Positions 36,720-45,448 of a stretch of DNA of 64,000 nt are shown here, one piece after another (position 1 is the stretch's first letter; the number at the start of each line of letters is the position of its first letter). The notes beneath the pieces were generated by a model. That model made no database searches and was not told where the DNA came from. It worked only from the letters and a program-made list of their open reading frames with translations. Origin of the DNA: Rhodobacter sp. (GTDB taxonomy: Bacteria; Pseudomonadota; Alphaproteobacteria; Rhodobacterales; Rhodobacteraceae); NCBI GenBank assembly GCA_027484145.1, contig JAIXUH010000014.1, positions 29,623-93,622 of the forward strand. The letters are read 5' to 3'. Position numbers and translations under genes: made by a program.

Positions 36720-38655
36720 CAGCGTCGATCAGGATCGCCGCCGCCTTGGTGATTTCAACCTCGCTCACCGTCAAGGGCGGCACCAGCCCGATAACATGCC
36801 CGGCTATTCCGCATTCCCATGTGATCAGACCCTTGGCCAAGGCATCGGCCCTGATCTCTTTCGTGCGCGGCTGATCGGGATGTCCATTTGCGTCCAGAAC
36901 CGGCAAGCCCAGCATCGCGCCTGTCCCCACTATCGGACCAAGGGGTTCCAGCGCCGCCCGCAAGGTGGTTTCGATCCATGGCGCACGGGCAGGCAGGTCT
37001 TCGTCGATCAGGGTGGAAAGCGTGGCAAGGCTGGCCGCCGCTGCCAAAGGATGCATCTGAAAGGTTGAAGATTGCATGCCCGCAGGCCAGCCCCGCAGCA
37101 GTGACACCGTGCCTGCCACCATCGCGCCGGGCAGACCGCCACCAGACGCTTTTGCCAGAATCATCAGATCGGGCAGAACCCCCGCGTGTTCAAAGGCAAA
37201 AAGCCGACCAGTCTTGCCATAGCCCGTGAAAACCTCGTCCAGAATCAAGACAACGCCGTGCCGATTTGCTGCCTTGCGCAAAAGCGGCAAAAGACCGGCT
37301 GGCGGCACCCGCATTCCGGCGGTTGCCTGTATCGGCTCGACGATGATGCCCGCAACATCGCCCGCTGCGAGGGCCGCATCCAGCACAGGAACGATGGCTT
37401 CAAGGTCGCGATCGGTCTCCGGCCATGGCAGATGGTGCGTAACCATGGGCGGCAAGGCCAGACCGGCATTCTTCCCCCTGGCTTCGCTGACGGCCAAGGC
37501 CCCCAACGTCCGCCCGTGATAGGACCCCTGAAACCCGACGAACCGCTGCCGCCCCGTCGCGTGGATCGCAGCCTTCAAGGCGACTTCCGTGGCCTCTGTG
37601 CCATTGGTCGCAGGGTGAAACATAGACAGCGCCGGGGGCAACACAGCCGCCAGCCGCTCCATCAGGGCAAGCTGCACGGGTGCATGGAAATGCGGCCCAA
37701 GATGCATCACCCCGGTCGCCGCCTGATCAGCCAGCGCCCGCGGCACGGCTGGATGGCCATGACCCAGAACTGATGTGCCAGATCCGCAGGCAAAGTCGAG
37801 GTACCTGCGGCCCGCTGTATCATAAAGAAGCGCGCCCCGACCCCAGGCAAAGATCGGGGGATCACGCGTGACCGCCATCGCCTTGGTGCCCGAAGACAGA
37901 TGCCGCGAGAGGGGGGCTTGGGCCGGAGGCGCACCGAACAGCCGGCCCAGATGCGGGCGCGACGGATTGGCCCCCAGTAACGCGCAGGCATGCCAGACCA
38001 GCGCCGCCGTGGCCGCGATGACCGGTTTGCCAAGCGTGGCCTCCAGCCGCGCGACCGAACCGCCCGTGCGTAAGCCACCGCCCATCAGGACAATGGCCTG
38101 CGCATCGGAGTGGTCGGCGGCCTGCGCCGCCGCTTCCCAGAACGCCGCCTCTTGGCCCGCGATCCCCGTCTCATCCGCAAAGCTGCGGCGCGCCTCGTTG
38201 ACGACAACGATTCCGTGCCCTTGAAGAAACGCGCAGCCCGCTGCTGTCACCTCGGCATCATAGGGCGAGGTGATCGCGACCCGGTTCAGACCAAGCGATT
38301 TCAACGCAGCCACGATGGCGGTCGAGGGCGTGCTGCCCGTCCGCGCCCCGCTGGCTGTGGCGATGGCTTCGGCCTGCACCAGATCGTGCCCCAACCCCAG
38401 AATGAACGACCCCGCATGGTCGCCTGTCACGATCACATCGGGATGGGCTTCGGCCAGAACCCGCGCCGCAGCGACCATCGGGCCAAGGTCGGCCGATGCT
38501 GCAAATGTGGCCTGATTCAGTGGTTGATCCGGCAGGGTGCCGGGATAGCGCGCGGTCAACCAGGCCACACCATCGGGCAGATAAGACCAGAATTCATCAT
38601 CATTCAGCCCGTCGCCGGGAAACAGAAAGCCGATCCGGCCCGCGCTGCCCCGCAT
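36703..38655 (-). CDS. Fusion: Asp/Glu racemase-like domain plus class III aminotransferase
   Basis: A 650-residue protein in two parts. Residues 1-245 resemble the Asp/Glu racemase superfamily branch of maleate isomerase and arylmalonate decarboxylase (ADLGPMVAAARVLAEAHPDVIVTGDHAGS, ITSPYDAEVTAAGCAFLQGHGI, GKPVIAATAALVWHACALLG). Both catalytic Cys positions appear changed (TGDHAG where a Cys-Thr/Ser is expected, and LMGGGLRT where SCTNLRT-like is usual). Residues 250-650 are a complete class III aminotransferase (NGTEATEVALKAA, GSYHGRTLGALAVS, LILDEVFTGYGKTG, Lys in ILAKASGGGLPGAMV). It directly follows the GlnQ-like gene with no gap and ends the amidase operon. Confidence 0.82.
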   Translation of the reverse strand: MRGSAGRIGFLFPGDGLNDDEFWSYLPDGVAWLTARYPGTLPDQPLNQATFAASADLGPMVAAARVLAEAHPDVIVTGDHAGSFILGLGHDLVQAEAIATASGARTGSTPSTAIVAALKSLGLNRVAITSPYDAEVTAAGCAFLQGHGIVVVNEARRSFADETGIAGQEAAFWEAAAQAADHSDAQAIVLMGGGLRTGGSVARLEATLGKPVIAATAALVWHACALLGANPSRPHLGRLFGAPPAQAPLSRHLSSGTKAMAVTRDPPIFAWGRGALLYDTAGRRYLDFACGSGTSVLGHGHPAVPRALADQAATGVMHLGPHFHAPVQLALMERLAAVLPPALSMFHPATNGTEATEVALKAAIHATGRQRFVGFQGSYHGRTLGALAVSEARGKNAGLALPPMVTHHLPWPETDRDLEAIVPVLDAALAAGDVAGIIVEPIQATAGMRVPPAGLLPLLRKAANRHGVVLILDEVFTGYGKTGRLFAFEHAGVLPDLMILAKASGGGLPGAMVAGTVSLLRGWPAGMQSSTFQMHPLAAAASLATLSTLIDEDLPARAPWIETTLRAALEPLGPIVGTGAMLGLPVLDANGHPDQPRTKEIRADALAKGLITWECGIAGHVIGLVPPLTVSEVEITKAAAILIDAVRQAR

Positions 38656-39378
38656 CTAGTGGCCCAGAATGTTGTCAAGGAACCGCACCAGCCGGGGATG
38701 GGGCGGGGCGTCAAAGAACTGCTGCGGCGGGGCCATGGCGACGATCCGCCCCTGATCCATGAAGGCGATCCTGTCGGCCGCGCGGCGGGCAAAACCCATC
38801 TCATGCGTCACCACGATCATGCTCATCCCGCCCTGACCCAGTTCCACCATCACATCCAGCACCTCGCGGATCATCTCGGGGTCCAGCGCCGAGGTCGGCT
38901 CATCAAACAGCATCAGCACGGGTTCCATCGCCAAGGCGCGGGCAATGGCCACACGCTGCTGCTGGCCACCCGATAGGCCAGAGGGCAGCTTGTCGGCATG
39001 GCCGGCCAGTTGGACCCGCGCAAGCAGCGCCTCGGCCCGCGCATCGGCCTCGGCCCGCGACAGGCCCAACAGCTTTCGCGGCGCCACGGCGATGTTTTCC
39101 CGCGCGGTCAGGTTCGGGAACAGATTGAACTGTTGAAACACCATGCCCACCTTACGACGCAGCGCCTGACGGTCGGTTGTGGGGATGCCTTCGACCACGA
39201 CAGTGCCGGCGTCGGGCTCTTCAAGACGGTTGATGCAACGGATCAGCGTCGACTTGCCTGACCCCGACGGCCCACAGATCACCAACCGCTCGCCACGGTT
39301 CAGGTCCAGATCAACGCCATCCAGCGCAGTGAAACTGCCAAACCGTTTCACCAGACCGCGCGCTGCCAAAAGCGTCAT
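38656..39378 (-). CDS. Amino-acid ABC importer ATPase (GlnQ/HisP-like)
   Basis: A 240-residue ATPase with Walker A GPSGSGKST, signature LSGGQQQRVAIARAL, Walker B LMLFDEPTSALD and THEMGFA, typical of polar amino-acid importers. Overlaps the upstream permease by 4 bp and touches the downstream fusion gene. Confidence 0.93.
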   Translation of the reverse strand: MTLLAARGLVKRFGSFTALDGVDLDLNRGERLVICGPSGSGKSTLIRCINRLEEPDAGTVVVEGIPTTDRQALRRKVGMVFQQFNLFPNLTARENIAVAPRKLLGLSRAEADARAEALLARVQLAGHADKLPSGLSGGQQQRVAIARALAMEPVLMLFDEPTSALDPEMIREVLDVMVELGQGGMSMIVVTHEMGFARRAADRIAFMDQGRIVAMAPPQQFFDAPPHPRLVRFLDNILGH

Positions 39379-40025
39379 GCGCCAAGCCCCCGTTCCAGAC
39401 GGCGTGACAGAAGCGTCACGCTGCCAATGATGATCAGATAAAGTACCGCCATCTGCACAAGGATTTCGATCACCACAAAGGTTTCAAAAATCAGCGATTG
39501 CCCGACCTGCGAGATTTCGTGAACCGAGATCACCGACAAAAGCGAGGACGCCTTGATCAGATTGGCGAACTCGTTGGTCAGGGGTGGCAGGATGCGCCGC
39601 AACGCCTGGGGCAAGAGAATCTCCAGCACCGCCCGCCAGCGCGCAAAGCCCAAGGCAAGGGCCGCCTCAAACTGCCCCTTACCCAGACTTTCGATGGCCG
39701 AGCGGATGATTTCCGCCGCATAAACCGCGCCGACCACGCCCAGTGCCAGCACGCCGCACCAGAACCCTGACAAGACCACCCCAAGTTTGGGCAAGGCAAA
39801 GTAGCAAAAGGCGATCACTACCAGCGGCGGCAGGCCACGGATCAATTCGATGAAGGCCCGTACAATGACCCGCAGCGGTGCGGGGCCAAGCAGCCATGCC
39901 AGCGCAAGGATAGGGGCAAGAAGGCAAGCAAGGGCCAGCGACAGCAAGCTGACCTGCAAGGTAACCCCGGCAGCCGCGATTAGACGCGGCAGGTATTCAA
40001 AAAAGGCGGCCCAGTCAAAGCTCAT
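39375..40025 (-). CDS. Amino-acid ABC importer permease (HisM/GlnP type)
   Basis: A 216-residue permease with about five helices and the motif FIELIRGLPPLVVIAFCYF, then an EAALALGFARWRAVLEILLPQALRRILP coupling loop. Overlaps both neighbours by 4 bp, so the transporter genes are translationally coupled. Confidence 0.92.
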   Translation of the reverse strand: MSFDWAAFFEYLPRLIAAAGVTLQVSLLSLALACLLAPILALAWLLGPAPLRVIVRAFIELIRGLPPLVVIAFCYFALPKLGVVLSGFWCGVLALGVVGAVYAAEIIRSAIESLGKGQFEAALALGFARWRAVLEILLPQALRRILPPLTNEFANLIKASSLLSVISVHEISQVGQSLIFETFVVIEILVQMAVLYLIIIGSVTLLSRRLERGLGA

Positions 40026-40708
40026 CGCGCGAAACTGCCCGCACCGGCCAATGCGCCAGCGGCCGACAGCCGCCGCTCCAGCGCCGAGGCGATCAAGCTG
40101 ATGCCAAAGATGAAGACGAAGTACAAAAAGCCTTCGACCACGATCACTTCGGAAAAGCGCAGGTTGGCAGAGCTGATCGCCTCGGCCGCCTTGTGCAACT
40201 CGAACAGCGTGATGACAGACAGGACCGAGGACGCCTTGATCAGCTGCGACAGCTCGTTCATCACCGGGCCGACCATACGCCGCGCCGCCTGCGGCAGGAT
40301 GAACTCGCGCAATGTGGCGTGGCGATCAAAACCAAGCGCGGCGGCCGCCTCCCACTGGCCCCTGGGCACCGATTGCACGGCAGCCCGGCCAATTTCGATC
40401 TGATAGCCGGCCGAGTTCAGAACAAGCGCACCCACCCCCATGACGAACAGGGGCGGTTGCAGGCCAAGTTTCGGCAACAGGAAATAAATGGCAAAGATCT
40501 GGATCAGGATCGGCGTGCCGCGCACAAAGAACACCCAAGCATCGATGATGCGGGAAGCCGGATGCTTGTCGGAAAGTTCGGCGCGCAACGCCCCAAGGGC
40601 CAGACCCAAGGGCGTTGCAATGGCAAGGGCGGTCAATGACACCAGCATGGTCAGGCCAAGGGGCGGCAACAGCCGCACCAGAACCTGTCCCATGAACACC
40701 GGATCCAT
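40022..40708 (-). CDS. Amino-acid ABC importer permease (HisQ/GlnP type)
   Basis: A 228-residue permease of the same family: FVRGTPILIQIFAIYF, EIGRAAVQSVPRGQ and an EAAAALGFDRHATLREFILPQAARRMVGP coupling loop. It pairs with the following permease as the heteromeric channel. Starts 15 bp after the binding-protein gene. Confidence 0.92.
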   Translation of the reverse strand: MDPVFMGQVLVRLLPPLGLTMLVSLTALAIATPLGLALGALRAELSDKHPASRIIDAWVFFVRGTPILIQIFAIYFLLPKLGLQPPLFVMGVGALVLNSAGYQIEIGRAAVQSVPRGQWEAAAALGFDRHATLREFILPQAARRMVGPVMNELSQLIKASSVLSVITLFELHKAAEAISSANLRFSEVIVVEGFLYFVFIFGISLIASALERRLSAAGALAGAGSFAR

Positions 40709-40723
40709 AGCCGCCCGCCTGAC

Positions 40724-41545
40724 TTACCAGCTTGGCGCGGTGGTCGGCAGCGCGGCAACAAAGGACTGGCCGAACCACTTGACCTGCAGCGCCTCCAACT
40801 CACCCGAGGCGGCCATTCCGGCGATGAAGGCATCAAAAGCGGCGCGCAGCGTGTCGTCCTCCTTGCGGAACGCAGCAGCGGTCCAAGCCCCTTCAAACGT
40901 GCCGTCGCAGTTCCAAGGCATTGCCATCAGATCAGGATTGGCCTTGGCGCCTTCCAGCAAGGAAACGATTGACGAGGCATAGCCCGCGACGCGCCCCGTC
41001 GCCAATGCCTCATAGGCCAGTGCGTCATTGTCAAAGGTCTGCAAATCCCCATCAAACGCGATACCCTTCGTTTCGGCGCAGGTCTTCAACATGTCGATCT
41101 GCGGCGTACCAGCACCTGCGCCTGCGACTTTGCCCGCCAAGCCCGCAAAATCAGTGATGCCGCTGGCCTTGGTCACCAAAAGACCCGAGGCTGCATCCAT
41201 ATAGGGCACCGAGAAATTGACCTTCTCATAGCGCACTTGCGTGGCGGTCATCCCGCCAAGGATCATGTTGAACTGACCGCTGTAAAGCGACTCCAGCACG
41301 GTGGACCAGTTGGTATCTACCGGCACGGCCTTGACACCAAGGCTTGCCGCAAACGCATTGCCAAGATCAATGTCATAGCCGACGATGTTGTTGTTCTCAT
41401 CGCGGAACTCAAAGGGGCGATACTGGGCTTCCAGCCCGAACTTCAACTCGCCCGCTGCCTTGATATCCTCCAGCGCTTCTGCCTGCGCCAATGTGCTTGC
41501 CAGCGTGGCAAAGGCCGCGCCAAGCAATAGGGAATGCCAGTTCAT
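40724..41545 (-). CDS. Amino-acid ABC importer substrate-binding protein (family 3)
   Basis: A 273-residue family 3 solute-binding protein with a Sec signal (LLLGAAFATLASTLAQA) and mature blocks GELKFGLEAQYRPFEFRDENNNIVGYDIDL and FNMILGGMTATQVRYEKVNFSVPY. ATG at 41545 shares its A with the amidase stop (TGATG). It binds a polar amino acid or related compound. Confidence 0.92.
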   Translation of the reverse strand: MNWHSLLLGAAFATLASTLAQAEALEDIKAAGELKFGLEAQYRPFEFRDENNNIVGYDIDLGNAFAASLGVKAVPVDTNWSTVLESLYSGQFNMILGGMTATQVRYEKVNFSVPYMDAASGLLVTKASGITDFAGLAGKVAGAGAGTPQIDMLKTCAETKGIAFDGDLQTFDNDALAYEALATGRVAGYASSIVSLLEGAKANPDLMAMPWNCDGTFEGAWTAAAFRKEDDTLRAAFDAFIAGMAASGELEALQVKWFGQSFVAALPTTAPSW

Positions 41546-43017
41546 CACGGTGTCTTCCTTTCCTGTTGTGTGTTGGGTTTTGTTGTTGCCGCTGCTTTCA
41601 GCAGCGTGTTGACGTCAATCCGTGGCCGCGACAGTTCCGGGTCACGCGCGAAAAGCGCTTCCAGCGCGACCGCCACATCGGCAAGCCATGCATCGCGGTG
41701 CAGCGGGCCCACGATTTGCAGGCCAAAGGGCAGTCCATCCGGCCCCTTTCCGCACGGGATCACCACGGCAGGGTTGCCCATCAGCGTGACGCCATAAGCG
41801 ATGGCCTCCCACCGCAGGTAATTGGCCATCGGCTCGCCATTGATTTGCCGCGGCCATTCGTCTTCATGCCGGAACGGCGGCACAGAGGCAGCAGGGGTGA
41901 ACAGCAGGTCAAAACCGTCAAAGAAAGCCTGTGACGCGCGATGGATGCGGGCATGTTCGCCCAAGGCCCACGCAGCATCAGGAATGCCAAGTGTCAGGGC
42001 GCGCTCAACCTCATACACGACATTGGGCGCAAGTGCTGCTTTGTCGCGTTCATATATCGGCTTGAAATCATACAGAAATTCAAGGGACCGCATCACCTGA
42101 AGCACGCGCTCTACCGTGGAAAGATCAGGGCAGGCATCCTCGGCCGACCGGAAAAAGCCCACCACTTGCGCCATCTTGGCTTGAAAGGTGGCGCGCACGC
42201 CATTGTCGATGGGGCAAAAGCCCAAGTCCTCGGATATTGCGATCCGCAGTCCTGCCAGATCGGGTGTGGTTGGCGCGTCAAACCCCGGGTCCCGGCGCTG
42301 CGACAGGGGATCAAAAGACTGCTGCCCTGCCATGGCCGCCAACAAAAGCCGCGCATCTTGCGCCTCACGGCCCATTGGTCCTTCAACGTTAAAGGGCGAG
42401 AACCCGAAGGCCCGGCGTTCGTTTGCGACCGTTCCGGCAGAAGGGCGGATCCCCGTGATGCCGTTAAAGGCGGCTGGCGTGCGCAAAGAACCGGCGAAAT
42501 CTGATCCCATCGCCAAGGGCACCATGCCCGAAGCCAGCGCCACGGCTGTGCCACCTGACGAACCTGCTGCCGTGAAGCGCACGTCATGCGGGTTGCAGGT
42601 TGTGCCCCACAGCGGGTTGGAAGAGGTTGCGCCAAAGCCCAGTTCGGGAATGTTTGTCTTGCCCACCACAATGGCCCCCTGCCGCTTGAGATGGGCCACA
42701 ATGAATTCGTCCGTCGTGATCAGGTTATCCTTGTAAAGGTGCGAACCATACGTGGTCCGCAAGCCCGCGACATCATTCATGTCCTTGATGCCAATGGGCA
42801 ATCCGTGCAGCGGCGGCAGCGCATCGCCGCGCATAACGGCTGCTTCCGCCTCTTTTGCCTCGGCCATCGCCGCCTCTGGGCGCATGTCGCAGAAGGCAAC
42901 GAGCAAGCCGTTCAGATCTGATATCCGGTCCAATGACGCCTGCATGACCTCAACCGGAGAGATGGCTTTGGACCCGATCAGATGGCGCAGTTCGACAGCG
43001 GACAGATCTGCAAGCAC
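41545..43017 (-). CDS. Amidase signature family hydrolase
   Basis: About 490 residues. The amidase signature core is clear: LPIGIKDMNDVAGLRTTYGS holds the catalytic Lys, GSSGGTAVALASGMVPLAMGSDFAGSLRTPA holds the Gly/Ser-rich block with the cis-Ser and nucleophile Ser. It ends with GNPAVVIPCG and GLPFGLQIVGP. The frame stays open to 43260, but the conserved domain starts at LADLSAVELRHLIGSK. A GTG at 43017 with AAAGG upstream gives the usual family length, and a candidate operator lies just before it. It likely frees an amino acid or amine from an amide taken up by the following importer. Confidence 0.85.
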   Translation of the reverse strand: MLADLSAVELRHLIGSKAISPVEVMQASLDRISDLNGLLVAFCDMRPEAAMAEAKEAEAAVMRGDALPPLHGLPIGIKDMNDVAGLRTTYGSHLYKDNLITTDEFIVAHLKRQGAIVVGKTNIPELGFGATSSNPLWGTTCNPHDVRFTAAGSSGGTAVALASGMVPLAMGSDFAGSLRTPAAFNGITGIRPSAGTVANERRAFGFSPFNVEGPMGREAQDARLLLAAMAGQQSFDPLSQRRDPGFDAPTTPDLAGLRIAISEDLGFCPIDNGVRATFQAKMAQVVGFFRSAEDACPDLSTVERVLQVMRSLEFLYDFKPIYERDKAALAPNVVYEVERALTLGIPDAAWALGEHARIHRASQAFFDGFDLLFTPAASVPPFRHEDEWPRQINGEPMANYLRWEAIAYGVTLMGNPAVVIPCGKGPDGLPFGLQIVGPLHRDAWLADVAVALEALFARDPELSRPRIDVNTLLKAAATTKPNTQQERKTP

Positions 43018-43477
43018 AGCGGTTTGACCTTTGGACCCAAGAGGCAGCTCTACAAAATTTGTAGACAATTGACAAATAGAGTCAAGGCGCGCGCAGATCT
43101 GCCCTCTGTCGCCCGCAGAAGGCGGCAAGGAATGCACATTTATTGGGCAACTTGCAGTGCCCGCCATTTTTTTGGGCCCGCCTGAACGCCAGCCCATCGC
43201 GAGGTTTGGCTCCACCCAAAGCGGCACCACGGCTCCCTTGGGGATATGACCGACGTGCAATGGCGCAATGGTTGGGCCGAACGCAACATCAACAGCGCCG
43301 ACAAAGGTGACATCGCCCTCGATGACAAGGTCAGCCGAAGGATCGCCACGACCTGATTCAATCAGTCTGCGACGCTCAGATTGATCGTGTCACGCAAACC
43401 AAAGCATGACTGACTTCAAGGCCGATACGTTACCCGTCGTTTGCTCGATCTGCCGGTTTACAGTGTCTGCCTTCGCT
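43018..43477. other. 460 bp gap: amidase-operon promoter and a possible transposase remnant
   Basis: Between the proposed amidase start and the tmoW stop there is no convincing gene. Near the amidase lies an inverted-repeat operator candidate (43049-43068). On the + strand around 43190-43354 a short frame reads KRHHGSLGDMT then about 35 residues to a stop; this resembles the C-terminal KRxHSxLGxxT motif of IS3-type transposases but is too short to be sure. Confidence 0.4.
43049..43068. promoter_or_regulatory. Candidate GntR/FCD operator upstream of the amidase operon
   Basis: TCTACAAA-A-TTTGTAGA has perfect 8-bp arms (43049-43065) and overlaps TTGTAGACAA (43059-43068), the same TTGTNNACAA core as at 33774. 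It lies about 32-51 bp upstream of the proposed GTG start at 43017, a natural position for a repressor. It supports both the start choice and shared control with the polyamine-type operon. Confidence 0.5.
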
Positions 43478-45448
43478 CTATTCACCGCTTAGGCCCAGAC
43501 GCGCCTTGGCACGGGCCGTTGCGCCGGCGATCAGGCGGTCGGCGATGATAGCGATGGCCGCCACGGCCAGACCGGCCATCACCCCGCGCCCCACATCAGC
43601 GGTGGCAAGCGCGGCGTAAACCTCTTGTCCAAGGTCGCGGGTGCCGACAAGGGCCGTGATGACCAGCATCGACAGCGCCAGCATGATCGTCTGGTTCACG
43701 CCCAACAGAATGTCAGGCAACGCCATGGGTAGCCGAACGCGCGTCAGCACCTGCCAGCGTGTGCAGCCACAAACGATGCCCGCCTCGATCAGTTCAGACT
43801 GCACCGAACGCAGGCCATGCGCAGTATAGCGCACCGCAGGTGCCAAGGCATAAAGCACAACCGCGATCATTGCGGCAAAGTCACCCACGCGGAACAACAT
43901 GATGACCGGGATCAAATAGACAAAGCTTGGCAGTGTCTGCAGCATGTCGATAAAGGCGCCGATCACTTTGCCCGCCGTGTTGCTGGCTGCGGCCCAGATG
44001 CCCAGTGGCACGCCGATCAGCGCCGCGATCACCACCGATATGCCGCACAGGTAGACGGTGGTCACCGCCTGCTCCCACAACCCCGTGACGACGATGAACA
44101 GCCCGAGGGCAAGGCACAGACCCGCCAGCCTTCCCCGACCAACCTGCCACGCCGCCAGTGTCAACAGCGCCAGCACCCATGGCCATGGCAGCGCCAACAG
44201 AAAGCGTTTCACCGGCAGCAGCAGGTTGATCAGGATGGCATCCTTGAACGCTTCGATCTGGTCGAAGTAATTCACGTTCACGTAGGTCACCAGATCTGAC
44301 CAGAAGCTCCGCGTCGAAAGCATCGCTTCGCGCGGGTAGGTTTGCACCCATGGCAGCACCAACCCCGCCAACCCCGTCACGACGATCAGCACCAGCACGG
44401 CCACCGTCTTGGGGTGGCGCTTGATCCAACTGCCCTGCACCGGTGCTCCGACATGCGACCGGGCCGCCAGCGCCTGTGACAACTGGTCCAGCGCCAAGGC
44501 AAGCGCGGTGATCGCCAAACCTGCCTCGATCCCGTCGCCGATCTTGAGGCTGCGCAGGGCGTTCAGCACATCAAAGCCAAGCCCCCCCGCCCCGATCATC
44601 GACGCGATGATCACCATGTTCAGCGACAGCATGATCACCTGATTCACCCCCACCATCAGGTCAGGCAGGGCCGTCGGCAACAGCACCTTGCGCATTTGCT
44701 GGCCCGGCGTGCAGCCGACCATGCGGCCAAACTCCTGCAGCTCGGGCGGCACCTGCCGCAGCGCCAGCGTGGTGATCCGCACCATCGGCGGCATCGCGTA
44801 GATCACCGTGGCGATCAGAGCGGCGACCGGGCCAAAGCCGAACAGGAACAGGATCGGCACCAGATAGGCAAAGGTCGGCACGGTTTGCATCAGGTCCAGT
44901 ATGGGCGACAGAACCCGGCTAAACGTGGGCGACAGGAAGGCCAGGATGCCCAAGGCCAGCCCGCCGACAACCCCAATCGGCACCGCGATCAGGATCGAGG
45001 CCAGCGTGACCATCGCACTTTCCCACTGGCCGAACACCGCCAGATACAGAAACAGCGCGCCGATCAGCAGGCCCAGTTTCAGGTTGCGGGCATAAATGCC
45101 CAAGGCCACCATTGCCGCCGTCACCGCGATCCACGAGATCGGCGGGATAATGGTGGAGGCGCGGCGGCCCTTGCCTTCGGTGATGCCATCGACCAGCAGA
45201 ATGCGCGCGGCCTCATATGGCACTTCGATCAGGGTGGCGATGGCGCGGGTGGCCTCCTTGACGGTGAACATGCCAAAGGTCGCATCTTCGACCAGCCATT
45301 TCATGGCTGCACTCGTCGTACCGGCAAGGTCGATCATCATCGCTTGTGGCGGGGTCAGCAGCCATGGCGGCAAATGTTGCGACACAAAGGCAAGCACAAG
45401 GCTTACCCCGAACAACACCGGCCACAGCAGGGCGCGGGTCCGGCTCAC
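43478..45448 (-). CDS. tmoW: TMAO ABC importer, double permease (TmoW)
   Basis: A 656-residue membrane protein made of two ProW-like permease units. Both have the conserved pattern LDLMQTVPTFAYLVPILFLFG / IDMLQTLPSFVYLIPVIMLF and the coupling loop VGCTPGQQMRKVLLPTALPDLMVGVNQ / CGCTRWQVLTRVRLPMALPDILLGVNQ. The family imports betaine-like compounds; next to Tmm and Tdm this is the TMAO transporter subunit TmoW. The GTG start overlaps the tmoV stop (GTGA). It is the last gene of the tdm-tmm-tmoXVW run. Confidence 0.87.
   Translation of the reverse strand: MSRTRALLWPVLFGVSLVLAFVSQHLPPWLLTPPQAMMIDLAGTTSAAMKWLVEDATFGMFTVKEATRAIATLIEVPYEAARILLVDGITEGKGRRASTIIPPISWIAVTAAMVALGIYARNLKLGLLIGALFLYLAVFGQWESAMVTLASILIAVPIGVVGGLALGILAFLSPTFSRVLSPILDLMQTVPTFAYLVPILFLFGFGPVAALIATVIYAMPPMVRITTLALRQVPPELQEFGRMVGCTPGQQMRKVLLPTALPDLMVGVNQVIMLSLNMVIIASMIGAGGLGFDVLNALRSLKIGDGIEAGLAITALALALDQLSQALAARSHVGAPVQGSWIKRHPKTVAVLVLIVVTGLAGLVLPWVQTYPREAMLSTRSFWSDLVTYVNVNYFDQIEAFKDAILINLLLPVKRFLLALPWPWVLALLTLAAWQVGRGRLAGLCLALGLFIVVTGLWEQAVTTVYLCGISVVIAALIGVPLGIWAAASNTAGKVIGAFIDMLQTLPSFVYLIPVIMLFRVGDFAAMIAVVLYALAPAVRYTAHGLRSVQSELIEAGIVCGCTRWQVLTRVRLPMALPDILLGVNQTIMLALSMLVITALVGTRDLGQEVYAALATADVGRGVMAGLAVAAIAIIADRLIAGATARAKARLGLSGE

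Noticed and set aside
43018..43260. Longer amidase start at 43260
   Set aside because: The extra 81 residues match nothing in the family and would cover a clear operator-like inverted repeat; the GTG at 43017 gives the normal length.
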